DNA from: Maylandia zebra
Taxonomy: Eukaryota > Chordata > Actinopteri > Cichliformes > Cichlidae
Assembly: GCF_041146795.1 (NCBI RefSeq)
Contig: NC_135177.1
Location: 24,556,060-24,620,059, forward strand
Direction: 5' to 3'
DNA: 64,000 nt
Shown: positions 22,169 through 34,870 of the stretch, in pieces
Layout: each line of letters opens with the position of its first letter
Position numbering within the stretch: position 1 is the stretch's first letter
The notes under the pieces: generated by a model
What the model saw: only the letters and a program-made list of their open reading frames with translations
Told to the model about the DNA's origin: nothing
Database searches by the model: none
Made by a program: the position numbers and the translations under genes

Positions 22169-23339
22169 ACCGGCTATTTTTCAATGTTCATATTTATTAT
22201 TGACAAATCAGCCCTGGTTGAAGGGATATTTCATAGTTTTAATTAAATTTTTGGAAGCAACTTTAGTCAAATAATAGCAAAAGTAAAAACATTTCTTCCA
22301 GCAGAAACAAACAAAATAGATGAATTCCTTACAAACGTCCAAACGGACAGTTTTTAAGTTATTTATTAGTTCAGTGCAAATATCGGGAAAGAATTGCATT
22401 AAAATAAAATGAGGTAACCTTTGAGCTTCTTCAGCAGGGGGCACCATACTCCACATCTGCTCTGACAAAACTCATTTCATGGCTGCTGATGTGCACAGTC
22501 TGATGTGTTAATCTGTCAAAGAAGTGAAGGTTTGAAGGATTTATATCCATCTATCACCAACATACCTGGAGGAAAAATGTTTGTGTTGTGTCTGAATAGA
22601 AGAAAATGGACCAGTTTCTACTGATGAGTCCTGCTTTAACTTTTATTATGACATCTGTACCTGAGCTGTACATTTGGAGGCAGCAGGTGCTGTTAAACAG
22701 GCCTTTGTGTGTTTTATCTTTGTGTCTCACAGATGGGTGATCGTCAACAATCAGGTGAAGGTGTGCACCACAGAGACCTATGATAGCTCTCCCTCTACTG
22801 CAGGCTGAATGAGGTGATATTTGTCTTTAAATCCTCTGATTACAAACCTCAGGTCTGGTCAGAGAGCAGGTTCAGTTTGTTTCCTGGGCCTTGCTGAGTA
22901 AAACTGAGAACCACCTGAGATTTTGTCAGACATCTGTTCAAGTTTAACTCACAAATAATTTCAGAAAACCAACAAGACCCACAGCTGCTTCGGGTCCTCT
23001 CTGCTTTTATTGGACGATTGGAGTTTGGTGTCATCACTTCAGTCTGACGCCTCCTCCTCCTCTGCCTGTTAGTGTGAGGAAATAAGACAAAGAAAGACTT
23101 TAACATCCACTGTGAGAGAAAATGTCATTTAATGAAAAAGAACTAATGTCTGTCAAAAAAGAAAAAAAAACAGCAAATCAGCTCGTTTACCTTCAGTTCC
23201 TTTTATTTTGAAAACAAATACTTTGTTACTTCTGCTGTGATGAATAAATATTGGTCTTTTTTTAATACTCTGTGTTCTTTCTATTCTTCCTATTATGACT
23301 TCTCTGTTTAGTTCCAAGTTATTTTCACTTCTCTGTTAC
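22169..23339. other. Spacer upstream of copy 4
   Basis: 22855-23055 repeats the cassette segment of 15110-15330, and 23170-23330 repeats the AT-rich block of 15430-15600. No exon recognised. Confidence 0.45.
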
Positions 23340-23688
23340 AGGAATCATTGTGGATCCATGAGTATAATCTGACTGAGTGTGTGCAGCTGAGCTTTTTTTA
23401 AGTCACTGTGCAGAACTTTCTTTAGCTTCTTGTAAGAACTGCACTGAGTAGAAAATGCCAGGCCTAGATTGCAGGAAAGTAGACCTGAGTAGCAAACCCA
23501 CAAAGATCTGGGGTTTGCAGTGGCCTACAACTTTCCAGAGTGCAGCTCTCTCTTCAGATGTCTTCCGCCTTCTACACTTTTGCATCCTTGAGCTCTTGTT
23601 TTCAGTGAAGTGAAGCACGGAGAGGATGAAGAAAGATTTTTGCCTTCAATAACTGAACTAAAAGACACACAATCTGCTCAAAATTAAG
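23340..23688 (+). promoter_or_regulatory. Copy 4 proximal 5' region with untranslated exon (donor at 23689)
   Basis: Equivalent to 3340-3736 and 15401-15957. It ends 'aaattaag' before GTAAGAG, with acceptor 'ccctcag' at 24591-24597 and start codon at 24611. The partial stem-loop lies near 23493. Confidence 0.5.
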
Positions 23689-24610
23689 GTAAGAGCTCAA
23701 CTCACATTTTAAAGTTGGGTTTTATGTTTCAGAATAAATAGTAAGGAGTTAACTCGACTATCCCGGAAACTTTCTGTTTGCTCCGTAATGGAGTTCAAAG
23801 TTACTGCAGAGGCACCAGTTTAAGAGCAAATACAGATGAAATGTTTCAAGTGTTTCAGAAATTGTTGTTTGTACGGAGTCGAAGTTAAAGTCTTTTAAAC
23901 AAACCTGAAGAAAAAATGTGCTGAAGTTTGTTTCTGAGCCTTTGATGTGTACGATCATGTTAATTTAATAGGCTTAAAGATTCGTTAACCTGTGAGTTTA
24001 ATTCTGTGGTTCAGTCACTGAGATTTAATTTTTCAAATGAGGCTCACAGAGTTAAGTTTAAAACTGAGCTTTAACTTTTTTAATTTTTGGCGTGATTAAA
24101 GCAGCTTATGTGGAGGCAGCAAGTGTTAAAATTCATTTTGATGCTAGTTAATTGGACACAATGATCTCAGTTGAGCTGTTTTTTTTAGGAGAATTAATAT
24201 ACACGTCACTTGAGTGGAAACAAATTTATATTTTTCTTCTTAAAACTTCTCATTTCTGATGAGCAGTCAGGTAAAGTTACAGCAGATTTACAGGAAACAC
24301 CTTCACATGAGCTGTTGGTGAGATTAAATTAAAGAGCCACAAGAAATGTTTGACTTTCTCAGTGACACTCTTTTTCACTTTTTAAGTCCAACACTGAGTT
24401 TTATCATTTTTAACATGCGACACAGAGAGAGGACGGAAACAGAGCGAGGGCTTGGTGGTTTCTCTGTAAAGTGTTCATGTGAAGAAGAATCTCTCTGTGG
24501 CTGTGTGTGAAATGAAAGTGTTCACGTTTAATTAGTTTTCTTGTTATGATGTCGTGTTAACAGTAATGTTCATTTGTGTTTTATTTTAAACCCTCAGGTC
24601 GACTTTCAGA

Positions 24611-27430
24611 ATGAAGGTGATTGTGTTGTTTGTGTTTGGTGAGTGAATATACTTGTGAAGACAATATTGTGAATAATCCTTTAAAATACTGCACACACAT
24701 GTTGTAGATGGTGTGTAACCTCATGTTTAATCAAACTGAAAAATCTTCTATAAATATGGTTGAAGTGATGTTTTAATCATCTCAGGTTCTTTAATGTCAC
24801 TGCACAAGTTTACGACGACATACAGAGAATATGACTGGTTTTGTCTCCATGTAGAGACGTTTCTTATATCCTCCTTTAAATAAGCATAATTAAAAGCAGA
24901 GTATTTATTCACTGTGATTGTCTTCTTTTCAGTGCTGGGTGCACTCTCTGCTGCAGGTGAAGTTTTCTTTGCAAAAGTCGGGGAGAAAGTCACATTGAAG
25001 TGTGGGGTCAGCAGCTACACACGCTCTCTGCGGTGGCTTCATGGAAATGACCTTCTTTATAGTGTTGATCAGAGAGGCTTCCCTCGCAAAGGTACTTGAG
25101 TATCTCAGAACACTTAACAGTAAAGTATTTGATGATAACATTATATTAGAACATATTTTTATTTTCTGTGTTAGGCAGTGCTGAACTTGCGTGGAGGTCA
25201 GCCGTGAAACAGAACAATCTGGAAATCTCCAGTGTGAGAGAAACAGATGCTGGACGGTTCACATGTTCGGCAGATGGGACACGTCATGAACATTCACTTT
25301 CTGTGTTGTCAGGTAAACAGCAGACCCTTGAAAATATACAATTACAAATAAATGTTCATATTTATTGGAACAGTGATGGGTTTAACATATTAGGACAGTT
25401 ATGGTTTTGTTTTCTGGATCCTTTCATGTTACACTGATAATTAGGTTAATAAAAATGACACTGCTGTGAAATGAGGGGAAATTTGTTTAATGTGACTGAT
25501 GGTTCTGTTACTATAACAGGTAAAAGGATATACAACAAAAATATACAACGTATTTCTTACACACTATGTTTTGTACTCACATTAGACAATTCAAAGCAGC
25601 AGAGACCAAAATCCAGATTATACTATTGAAAAATCAAGCTCAGAGTACTACATTTCCCTTAATTCAACTTAATCCTCTCCCAGTCAGCCTTCAACATCTT
25701 TAAATAAGTAAGTAAAGTTTATTAATTAAGCGCTTTTCATAGACAGGCCGTCACAAAGCGCTGTACACAAAGATTAAAATAAACAGAAAGTTACGTCACA
25801 GAATTTTCAATATACACAATATTAAAGTTTAATAGTAAATAAAAATGTAAAATTTAAAAAGCGTTGATCAACAGAAGGCTTGTTTAAAAAGATACGTTTT
25901 AAATGCTTTTTAAAGGATACCATAGAGTCAGCCAAACGTAGTTGTGGTGTAAACTGTTCCACAGACTGAAAGGCTCTGTCCTCTTTCAGACGTGTACGGG
26001 GAACAACCTCTTTAACAAACTCTGTTGTACAGGCAGCTTTCCTTGTTTGATGTCTCTAATCCCAACGTGGGACACCACTGAAACTTCCTGAACAGGAGTG
26101 GAGACACGGGGTGGGCAGGACCACCACAGTCTTAAGTTCTTGTTTTTTATTTTAGTGAACGGCTGCTTAAACAAAAAAGCTTATGCTGTGTTTCTATATG
26201 ACAGTGATGCCTGTGTAAGCAAATTATGACAGTTATGGACAAAAAAAATGCAATTTGGTCTACACTAATTTGTAGTAAAGGAAAAGGACACAAACATCAG
26301 CTTGTGATGTAATAAACAGTCCAGGCCGGATCTTTTCTGTCACTAGCTGGGTCACTACTTATTACAATCCCTCTACAGTTAAATGGTTATCTATGATATT
26401 TTCATATCACCAAAAATGTTCCAATGTGTGAAAGAGTTACCACATTTCCTTTAATACTTAGTGTAATATGCTCTCATTCTTTTCCTCTCATGTTATAAAG
26501 CTTTGTCATGTGTGTAGCGAGTTTGGATGAAGCACCTTGTTCAGCATGGTCTCCTTTTCTCTTTGTGATTCTCACTGTATCTGTTGTTGTCCGTCTGTTC
26601 TCCTTCTCAGTTTCGGTCTCCGTCAAACCCTCTGCTGTTCTCAAGCCGAACGATGAGGCAACGCTTCAGTGTGAGGTGAAAGGTCAGCCCCAAGGATGTG
26701 AAGTGAAGTGGCAGAGTCCAAATGCAGATTCTCCCACAGATTCATCAACAGTTCAACTGAAACCTGTAACAAGCTCACATAACGGGGCCTGGCAGTGTAT
26801 CGTCACCTGTGGCAGCAATAAGCTTAGTGAGCGTCTGACCATCACAGTACAAGGTAATACACAGGCACTAGGAATGAAGACCTTTGTGTGCATATGTGGT
26901 CAAAGAAACATAAAGATGTGTGTTTTTGTTCTTCAGAGCCTCCAACTACAACAAAGTCGCCACCCAAACTGAATGGCAAGAGTGAGAAACCCTGCGGCAC
27001 AAACTGTGGGTACAGTTTATCACGACTTCTGCTCACAGAGATCCTTCACTGAATGTGTATCTGACACTTTTAATGCTTCAATAATCTGTTTGGCTTTCAG
27101 GCGGTAATGATGATGCTTCACCGAGGCTGTTGGGGCTAGCCTGGTGGGTGTGGGTTGCCATTGGTGTTGGCTGCCTGGTTGCGATTCTCCTGATGGTTTG
27201 TGTCATAGTCTTGTGCGTGAGAGTCAAAAGAAGGAAGGTGAGTGAGGAGATCCATTCATCACATCTTTATGTGGTGCTGTGATGACTGAAGATGAAACAA
27301 AGAAGAATGGCTCTCTGTAGCAAACAAAAATGCATTTGTTTTCTTCTCTTGTTTTTTATAGAAGAGATTTCTGAAGATGAAGGGCCAACAACGACCCAGG
27401 CATAAGAAATACTGCCAGTGTGACCAGTAA
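24611..27430 (+). CDS. cd4-2: CD4-2 (CD4-related) two-Ig receptor, copy 4, intact with CxC tail
   Basis: Exons 24611-24638, 24933-25091, 25175-25312, 26611-26853, 26937-27005, 27101-27237 and 27362-27430 join to 280 residues. Signal peptide MKVIVLFVFVLGALSAAG. V-type D1 has KCGVSSYTRSLRW and DAGRFTC. D2 has LQCEVKG, GCEVKWQSPN and HNGAWQCIVTC. The stalk is PTTTKSPPKLNGK, the membrane span VWVAIGVGCLVAILLMVCVIVLC, and the tail KRFLKMKGQQRPRHKKYCQCDQ. The CQC motif is the Lck clasp of CD4. 'WQSPN' and 'NGAWQC' resemble D2 of the neighbouring CD4-1, and D1 is split by an intron as in CD4. Two Ig domains, CxC and linkage to CD4-1 match teleost CD4-2. The stalk exon donor is best placed at GTGGGT (27006), because the alternative GTACAG at 27010 would give a stop. 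Intron 3 holds a repeat at 25715-26110. Confidence 0.87.
25715..26110 (-). repeat. Interspersed repeat (LINE 3'-end-like) in intron 3 of copy 4
   Basis: Starts 'aaagtttattaattaagcgc' and is absent from the equivalent intron of copy 3 (17200-17240), where the flanks are continuous. It resembles a dispersed fish repeat, but I cannot name the family firmly. Confidence 0.45.
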
Positions 27431-28370
27431 ATGTTCTTATTTTACTCCAGTCTCATAAAAAAAATCCCCTTTTACCCCCACTTCAGCGATCTCTCTTCAC
27501 TTTACAGATGCTTTCTAATAGACTCTATTCACTTTATACGAATGACTGTTTGACCTTCATTTTCACAGTGGCTTTTACCGAGTGCTCCATTATTATGTTG
27601 TAATTAGTGTGAAAACTTCTCCTCTTTGCTCTCTTTATCACAGCCCAACAGCTGCAGCAAAACCGAAGCAAGGACGCCGGAGAGAGAAGCCATCAGCCCT
27701 CCCTCTGCACCCCGCCTAATGGAGTGACATGAAAGGCAGATTGAAAGGAGGGGAGATGCAGGAGAATAAAGAGTGAAAGAGAGGAGGGGCAAGGAGGAAT
27801 AGATGGAGATAAGGAGTGAGTGATGGAGAACCCCAGTGCGGACACGGCGTGAATGTAAATTAGGCTTTTAATGCAAATAAAAATTCAATGTAATGATGTA
27901 GGAACTTTTTGTGTAGGCGTTCTTTCTGCAAGTATAATTCCCGTCTGAACACTGTTCACCCCTCCACCCCACCTCCACCCCTCTCCATCCACCCACCGGA
28001 TGTCCTTGGACTCTCCTCCCAAATCCTGTCACCTGACTCCCCACGCTCACCTGCATGTCTCCAGTCAGTGAGCCGTGACATCCTCGGCTGTTTTCTTTGT
28101 CAGATTGTCAATCTTCCTCCAAGCTTCTTTTTTATTTTTGTTTTTTTTTGGCCTGTCTGCCTTTTAAGCACAATTGTAACTAAAGATCTGCACTCGTTTT
28201 GCCTCAACATTTATACGTCATTTTAAATGTAACGCATTTATCGAGCTGATTAAAGAGAATGTCTTTCTTGTGTTTTTCTGCTCATATGTAAGATATTTCT
28301 TTTCTTCTTGTATTGCTTTAAAATCAAATGTTTATTTTTTCCATTCAATAAACTTTTACTTGACGGCAAC
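27431..28370 (+). other. Probable 3' UTR of copy 4
   Basis: No coding exon. AATAAA hexamers occur at 27765-27770 and 28347-28352. The latter is followed by a T/G-rich stretch and is the better poly(A) signal. Confidence 0.45.
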
Positions 28371-31300
28371 ATTTGCTCATTTATTTCTATCTGCATGTCA
28401 CAATCACAGGGTCACATAACACCGTCAGACTGCAAATTCGCTGCAAATCCTCAGTGTTAAGTAACAAAATAATTAAAATACTATAGTTTAAAACTTTTAC
28501 ACCCTTGTTCTTTTGCACTTCTCTGCTTTAGACCATGCCTACACTGGTTTCAAAGCTCACGAATTCCCTAAAACTGGTGCAATACCATGCAGCTGTTGAC
28601 ACCAGAGCAGCACTTCATGATATGGAATAAACAGTAAACACCTGTTTACCTCAATAACACGACCACCCGTGGCATACATACATACCTGCTCATAAATATG
28701 CACAAGTGAAGTATTTTCAATCTTTTATATGAGTTAAGAAAAGCCCTGTTTTGTGCACTAAGTTGAGCTTATCAAACTTCTAAAAGTGTCCTCCAGGCTT
28801 GTGCCTGAATTTGTAATCTAGTCTGTAAAATGTATTAAGTGCATAACAGAGGGGATGAGATCATAGTGAACGCTGACTTCCTGTGTGTGTGTGTTTGAAA
28901 GAGGCACCTGCAGTGCACACAGCCTACCAAGTGTCAAAGCTGAACTCATAGCTGTACTGAGAAGATCCCATGTAAGTACTCTGTAATACTTTGTATGTAT
29001 ACTTTAGTGTTTTACGTGATAGTAGCAGGTTTTCAAAGCTTTTCTTCAAGGGAGATGATACTTTAATCAGGATAACAACATGTCAAGGACTCGAATCATA
29101 ACTACATGCTGACAAATGTCAGAGACGCTGCGAAAGATCCACTCTGATAGACGTAAAGGGGCACGTAGGGTCAAGATTCAAATGTGGTCCCAACAGAGGC
29201 CGCTTTTAAAAGTTTTTTGACTGATTTGTCTTGAATTTGATCTGCTCGTGTTTGTGTTTGTTGCCTGAAAAACTGGCACAATTATTTTCATATATATTTA
29301 TATCATTAGAAGAAAGTGACGATCCACAGTTCGTAGCCAGCGTTCAGTGTGTCTGACTGTCAACACATGAATTGAATTAAATTCGTCAACACTGAAAGAT
29401 TTATGGTTGTTTTATCATCAGACTTAAGCAATTCTCAAATGAGCCGGACCTGATCTGTAGATTTTACCCTCTATGGGACGTCTTTCAGCCTTCATTAGTC
29501 TCTCTGATGTGCTTAAACCTAATGACAACCCTGAGGAGGATTTCAAAATGTCACATCAGAAATGCCTAAAATAGAATTTTCTGCTCTGCAGTCTCTTTAA
29601 ACGTAAAGATCAAAATTTATGCAATAACAGCAGCGCCAGCAACACATTGTTGATTTTGCAATAAGATGCTAAATTTGTCCTGATCTTACGCAATCAGGAC
29701 ATAAACTAATTTTAATTTTTTTGAAAAAATGTAAAGAAAGTTACAATATCCTTAACAGTTTAAAATCAGGCAGGTTTGCTTGAATGTTAAGTTTAGTGTG
29801 TGTGTTGTTCCTCTAAAATATGATAGTGCTAGCTTTGCTGAGGGCCTTGTGCCATGCAGAACGCTTAATTTTGTAGGTAAATAGCAACGTTAATCAAAAA
29901 GCTTCAAATACCTTCAAATATTTTTAACACATTTGGTAAAGTGTTTCTTTTACGGCATTTATAAATTACTAAAACACACTGTAGCAAAGTATTTCTCTTA
30001 TGTTATGTATATAACATTAAAAATGTTTTCACAAGTTAAAACTTCTGCCTTAAAACAGCCTTAAAAAGTCGAAAAAAATCTCACAGCTTATCTTATTTTT
30101 ATATTTTTGGCACTGATAGTGTCGACAGTAATGTACTGCTTTTATTTAGTTCAGGTAAATAAGACCTGTAGCGTTCCCTCGTAAAGGCCATTTACAGCTG
30201 AGTGTGGATCGCACCTCATCTGCTGAGTTTTCTTTAACAAACAAGTAACTCTGAGAAGCTTCCAGCGTGCGTACTATCTTCAGAAATACGCCAGACGATG
30301 CCAAAAAATTTACTTATAGCAGGGTTAGTTCAAATGCTACGTGTGGTGGGCAGCAAATTATTGTAATATAATGAAAAATTTGCTTGTTTAACGCAAATCT
30401 CCTTGTAAACTGTAACACTGAGCATAGTTCAGCTGTTATACTGAGGAAATTAACTTTAGATCACACTAAGTGGTAAAATCTCATATTTGCTTCAAACTCT
30501 AAACTCAGAGGCAACAAATAAAAGTTTTGACCTCTCGTTAAAGACAGGTGGCACGTACGGTGGTTACATCAATGACGGCCTTGTTTTATTGAATGGTCCC
30601 AAAGAGTCGTGAAGCAGTGAGCCTGCGTGGCCTCGGGGTCCTGCTGGTTTTGTTTTAGGAGGACCCTGAAACTGAAAATGCTTCCTATGAAAACTGCCAA
30701 TATAAAATAAATGAAAAAATAAATAAATGAATGAAATGAAATTTACCAAGCGCTGTACTCTCACTCGAATATAAAATATAATAAGTGTAGGATTAAACTG
30801 GCTCAAATTTTTTGATTAATATTACAAAAATGGGCAATAATTTAGTGTTAGAGATATCTCACTTGAGATTATAGTGCTTCTTTTCTTATCTCTGAGCATT
30901 ATATCAGGATAACAGTCTAGATTTCACTAATCCGTGGCTCATAGTGTTTTAAATTTTACTCATGATAAGCACCATTAAAATTAGATCTAGCAAACATGGC
31001 AAAGTGGCTGCAGACGGACAAAGATCTGGTGTAAAATACTAAAAAATAAATTTACCTGGCTCTTTCTGCGCGAGCGCTTTAATAGATCGCCTCCTTTCAG
31101 CTTCTCCATGTTTTATCTACTGCCAGAGCTTAAAAGGAGTCATATAACTCACAATTTTAAAAATGATATTACAAAATGGTAACAAATTAAAGGAAAATCC
31201 TGAAAACCCCCGACCCTGCCAGCGAAGCAATGCGATGCAGTGGCCCCTTTTTACTTTGAGGGGCTTGTCCCTCGAGAGCAAAGCGTCACTAGAAATCAAG

Positions 31301-33011
31301 CAACCAAAAAGTTGATTTGCACTTTATCCTTTCATGGAGCACTTCTATCCTGAAGGGAGCGGTCTGTTCCAGGATGGAAATGCCCCCGTCCAGAGGGCGC
31401 GAGGGGTCACTGAACGGTTTGAATATAAAACAATGTGCTACGGCCTCCCGAGACACGAGATTTTAACCCAGTATGAATGATTTTAGGCTGATGTACTGAA
31501 CTGCTCTCCCAATCAAATGAGAGAATATCTTGGAAAAGAGTTGCGAGCATCCCCCCCAGCAGAGTCTCAAAGATTTAACACAAATATTGTAGAAAAGTGC
31601 ACCCAAGCTGTTCAGGCGGCACGTTGCGGCCCAACTTCTAACTAAGACACTTGCTGGTTTTCACATATCTGTATGATGTTACTTCTGCTGCTCACATTTT
31701 ATGTTCCAGTTTGCTCTAAAACTAAATGTTTTGTGACACAAATGAAATTTGGTAACATACATGTCGGATAAACTCCATCAGTGGCCAACCAGCACAGCGC
31801 TGCAGCACAGTCTGAAACAGAAGCGCTACCTTGAGCTTAAAGTGTTGACTGTTTGTTTTGTTTTTTTACACCAAAATGTTAACGTACAGCTGAATGCTGC
31901 ACCTCACAGGTGTCAGCAGGCACTTCTTACTTGCTGAACTGTCTTCTTGCCTTTCTCGTTTCGAGGGTAGTCTGTTTTCAGTTTGCTCAGTAGGATTGAG
32001 GTTGGTTGGCTGATTTGGCCTGTGAATGTCGATCACATGTCCCCGGGTTCTTGGTTGTTTCAGCTTCATGCTCCGGATGCTGTTCCTACAATTCAAAGGA
32101 CTGAATTGTTTATCTCTGTTTATCCAGGAACACCCATAAAGCTGTTCAGAGCAGTTCAAAGCCATTTATTGTTTATTACTGACTAACTAAAGTGCTGCTG
32201 ATTTACTCTTTTTGTTGCATATCATCGTGAAGAGTCATTAAATGTACTTGTTTCTTCTTCTTGGACTTTAGCAGTGAGCAAAAAGTCTCCTAGAGGCACA
32301 CACTGTATGTATTTTGATGTTCTCTGTAGGCGATTACTGAGATGTGTTTCCCTTACCCTGTTATGAAAATATAACCTGTCTACACTGGAGGTGTTCTCAT
32401 ATGAGACATTAGGATTCCCTTTTCATGGGACTGCATTAGTCAGTTCTCTTTTTCACTGTATTACCCAAATGTGCACACTCATAGACACAAACATGCAGTC
32501 ATACAAAGTGAAACTGCAATTTCTGAACCAGGGTGTGTCCCTCCTTCTGCTATTTCCATTTGTCTTGTCATTCCATCGCTACAAACCATCAGGAGCCAAA
32601 TTCAGGTCAGCAAATCAAATTTTTTACTTCTTGATATCAGCAGGTTAGAAATGTCACTGTTGAAGGACATTGTTGCGATACATGTATTTATTGTTTGTGT
32701 AACCTCCATAAACAGCATATTACTGTAAAATTACGCTTATGTGAAAAAAGGAAGTGGACCGTTTTCCCATTCTGAACTTTTATGTATCAGGACATAATAA
32801 AATATCATCTGATCCTCAGCAGGGGTCTGCAGGCAACACGGCAACCACATCCTGTCCTACTGTCAGGCCAGTAGAGTTAAAGAAATGTGCATACCATAAC
32901 AGCAGCTGTATGGCCGCATACCTGTGAGGTTGTTGTAAGGTAGTGTTGCATCTGTTAGTATCAGAGTAACAGTCTACTTCCAAAACTTCTCTGCAGTAAA
33001 CTATAAAACAC
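28371..33011. other. Gene-poor interval between copy 4 and CD4-1, left part
   Basis: No exon set, RNA gene or named transposon recognised. A candidate untranslated exon at 28880-28973 is listed separately. The remainder is AT-rich DNA with short meaningless frames. Confidence 0.4.
28880..28973 (+). other. Candidate untranslated exon ending in a strong donor
   Basis: A relatively GC-rich stretch ('gaggcacctgcagtgcacac') ends 'gatcccat' before GTAAGTAC at 28974, after 'ctgacttcctgtgtg' (an ETS-like TTCC core). It could be a distal first exon of CD4-1 or chance. Confidence 0.2.
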
Positions 33012-33145
33012 AAATATGTGATGCTATAAGGTCGCTTATAGCATCACATATTTGTGATGCTATAAGGTCGCTTATAGCATCACATATTTGTGATGCTATA
33101 AGCGATCACAAATATGTGATGTCGTGCGACACTGGGTCGCACGAC
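33012..33145. repeat. Cluster of perfect palindromes
   Basis: 33012-33030 and 33035-33053 are exact 19-bp inverted arms around GTCG. The unit then repeats (33054-33066 / 33071-33083, again around GTCG), followed by a partial third unit. A separate 10-bp GC-rich hairpin lies at 33121-33130 / 33136-33145 around 'actgg'. Confidence 0.85.
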
Positions 33146-34249
33146 CCTTAAAGATTAAAAAAACAACAACATGTGATTAAACTCTTTCATTGTTTAGTTA
33201 ACAAAAACTAGATGAAAAAGCAGAAACTGTGTGAAATAGAAGATTCGGGAGCTTGCAGAACAACCTTTAACAATAATCATTTTCTGTATGACTTTATCAG
33301 TGTCTCACATCATGTTGGCCCACTTTTCTTTGCATTTTTACTTTAGTTCATTGAGGTTTGTAGGCATTCATTTGTGCACAACTCTCTTCAGGTCCCAACA
33401 CATCATTTCAGTCCGGTTGAGAGCTGGATTTTTCCTGGGCCATTGCAACATCTCGATTTTTGACTTTTGATTTGCTGCTGTGCTTGCGATCGTTGTTCTG
33501 TTGCATGACTTAGCCGTCAGACAGATTGCTTCACATTTCTAAAAGTGTTTCGTATAAAGTTAACTGTCAGCTCAGGACAGTGACAGCAGAACAAACATAA
33601 ATCATTACTCCTGACTGTGCTTGACAGTTGAGGTGTTTGTGCTGATAAGCTGTGGTTCATTTTTCTGAGCGTTATGGCCAAACTTCTCTATTTTAGCTCG
33701 ATCTGTCTAAAAGCAGTAGTGTGGTTTGTTCAGATGCAAAGCCATGCTGCCATGTTCTTTTTAGACAGTGTTTCTTCTGGCAACTCTTCCGAACAGGATG
33801 TACTTGTTCAGTCTTTTTCTGAATGTATTGTCATGAACTTTTACATCTAATAAACTGAGGCCTGTAGAGTCTGAGATGTAGCTCTTGGGTTTTCGGCACT
33901 TTCTCTGAGCATTGCTCAGTCTGACCTTGGTGTGAATTTGCTGGGACGTCCACTGAAGATTAGCAGCTGTCTTAAATGTTTTCCACTGATGAACAATCTT
34001 TCTCGGTGTAGAATAATAAACTTCACAATGTTAGGAAATGGCCTTAAGCATTTATAGCATTTACATATAGCAGTTAGTTAGATTACCAGACCGTTGATAT
34101 CTTTCTTGTTGTTAACACAAACCTGAATGCTCCAGACCTGTAGCCTGTTAAAACAGTTAACATGATTAATTAATGAAGTGCATTTGATTATCAGCACCAG
34201 GCTGCTACTTACCACTTAATTCCTATGATGAAGGAATTAAGTGGTGGCT

Positions 34250-34515
34250 CCCACATAGCAAGCAGGTCTGGCCCGGATCTGGTACCAAGCCGTCACTGCT
34301 GGCTGACTTCTGGCATGGTAAGTGGTATGTCATCCATATATGGGTCAGGCTTGGCGTAGATGGCACTGGCTATGTGATGGCATGCCACATCTGGCTCGAT
34401 TATGTTTTTGGTTATGTGGCCCAGGATCATAGAAAAGAGATCTGGCCCGACTGGTGTCATGGCAGGGTGTATGTCAACCAGATGTGGGCCAGGTCTGCCA
34501 ATCATGACATAATTT
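34250..34515. repeat. Degenerate 'tctggcc'-rich interspersed repeat
   Basis: Repeated phrases such as 'gtctggcccggatctgg', 'atctggctcg', 'atctggcccgactgg' and 'gatgtgggccaggtctgcc' recur at irregular spacing. The composition differs from both flanks. No coding frame. Family not identified. Confidence 0.5.
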
Positions 34516-34670
34516 ATGTTCCTATTTTCCTATTTTAGTTAGAAGACCCAAATGCCATGTTGCAATACTATACTGCTATGGTAGCCAACGTTTCAAATGC
34601 AGGTTTGACAGGTTTGTGAGTGTACACTTTATCCTAAACCTAGAGACGGTTTACTCATGTTTATCACAGG

Positions 34671-34870
34671 GTGGCTGTAGCTCAGGAGGTAGATCAGAAG
34701 GTTAGTGGTTCGATCCCTGTTTCCTCCAGTCTGCATATCAAGAGTGTGAATGTGTATGAATGTAGTTAGGAAGCACTCAGTTAAGAGAAAGTGTGTGAAT
34801 GTGTCATGTTGTATAGAGCACTTTGAGTAATCTGGGAGAGTAGAGGAGCGCTATATAAGAATCAGTCCAT
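34671..34870 (+). repeat. tRNA-derived SINE, full length
   Basis: tRNA-like head with A-box 'tggctgtagctcaggagg' and B-box 'ggttcgatccc', a middle with 'gtgtgaatgtgt', and tail 'ggagcgctatataagaatca'. Confidence 0.75.

Noticed and set aside
24611-27430. Copy 4 as an unrelated Ig receptor (for example a novel immune-type receptor)
   Set aside because: The CxC tail, split D1, 'W.SP' and 'NG.W.C' signatures shared with CD4-1, and linkage all favour CD4-2.
33012-33120. CRISPR-like repeat array
   Set aside because: The units are palindromes without unique spacers, and this is a vertebrate genome.
34671-34745. A tRNA gene
   Set aside because: A and B boxes are present, but the sequence continues into a SINE body and tail and does not fold as a complete tRNA by eye.
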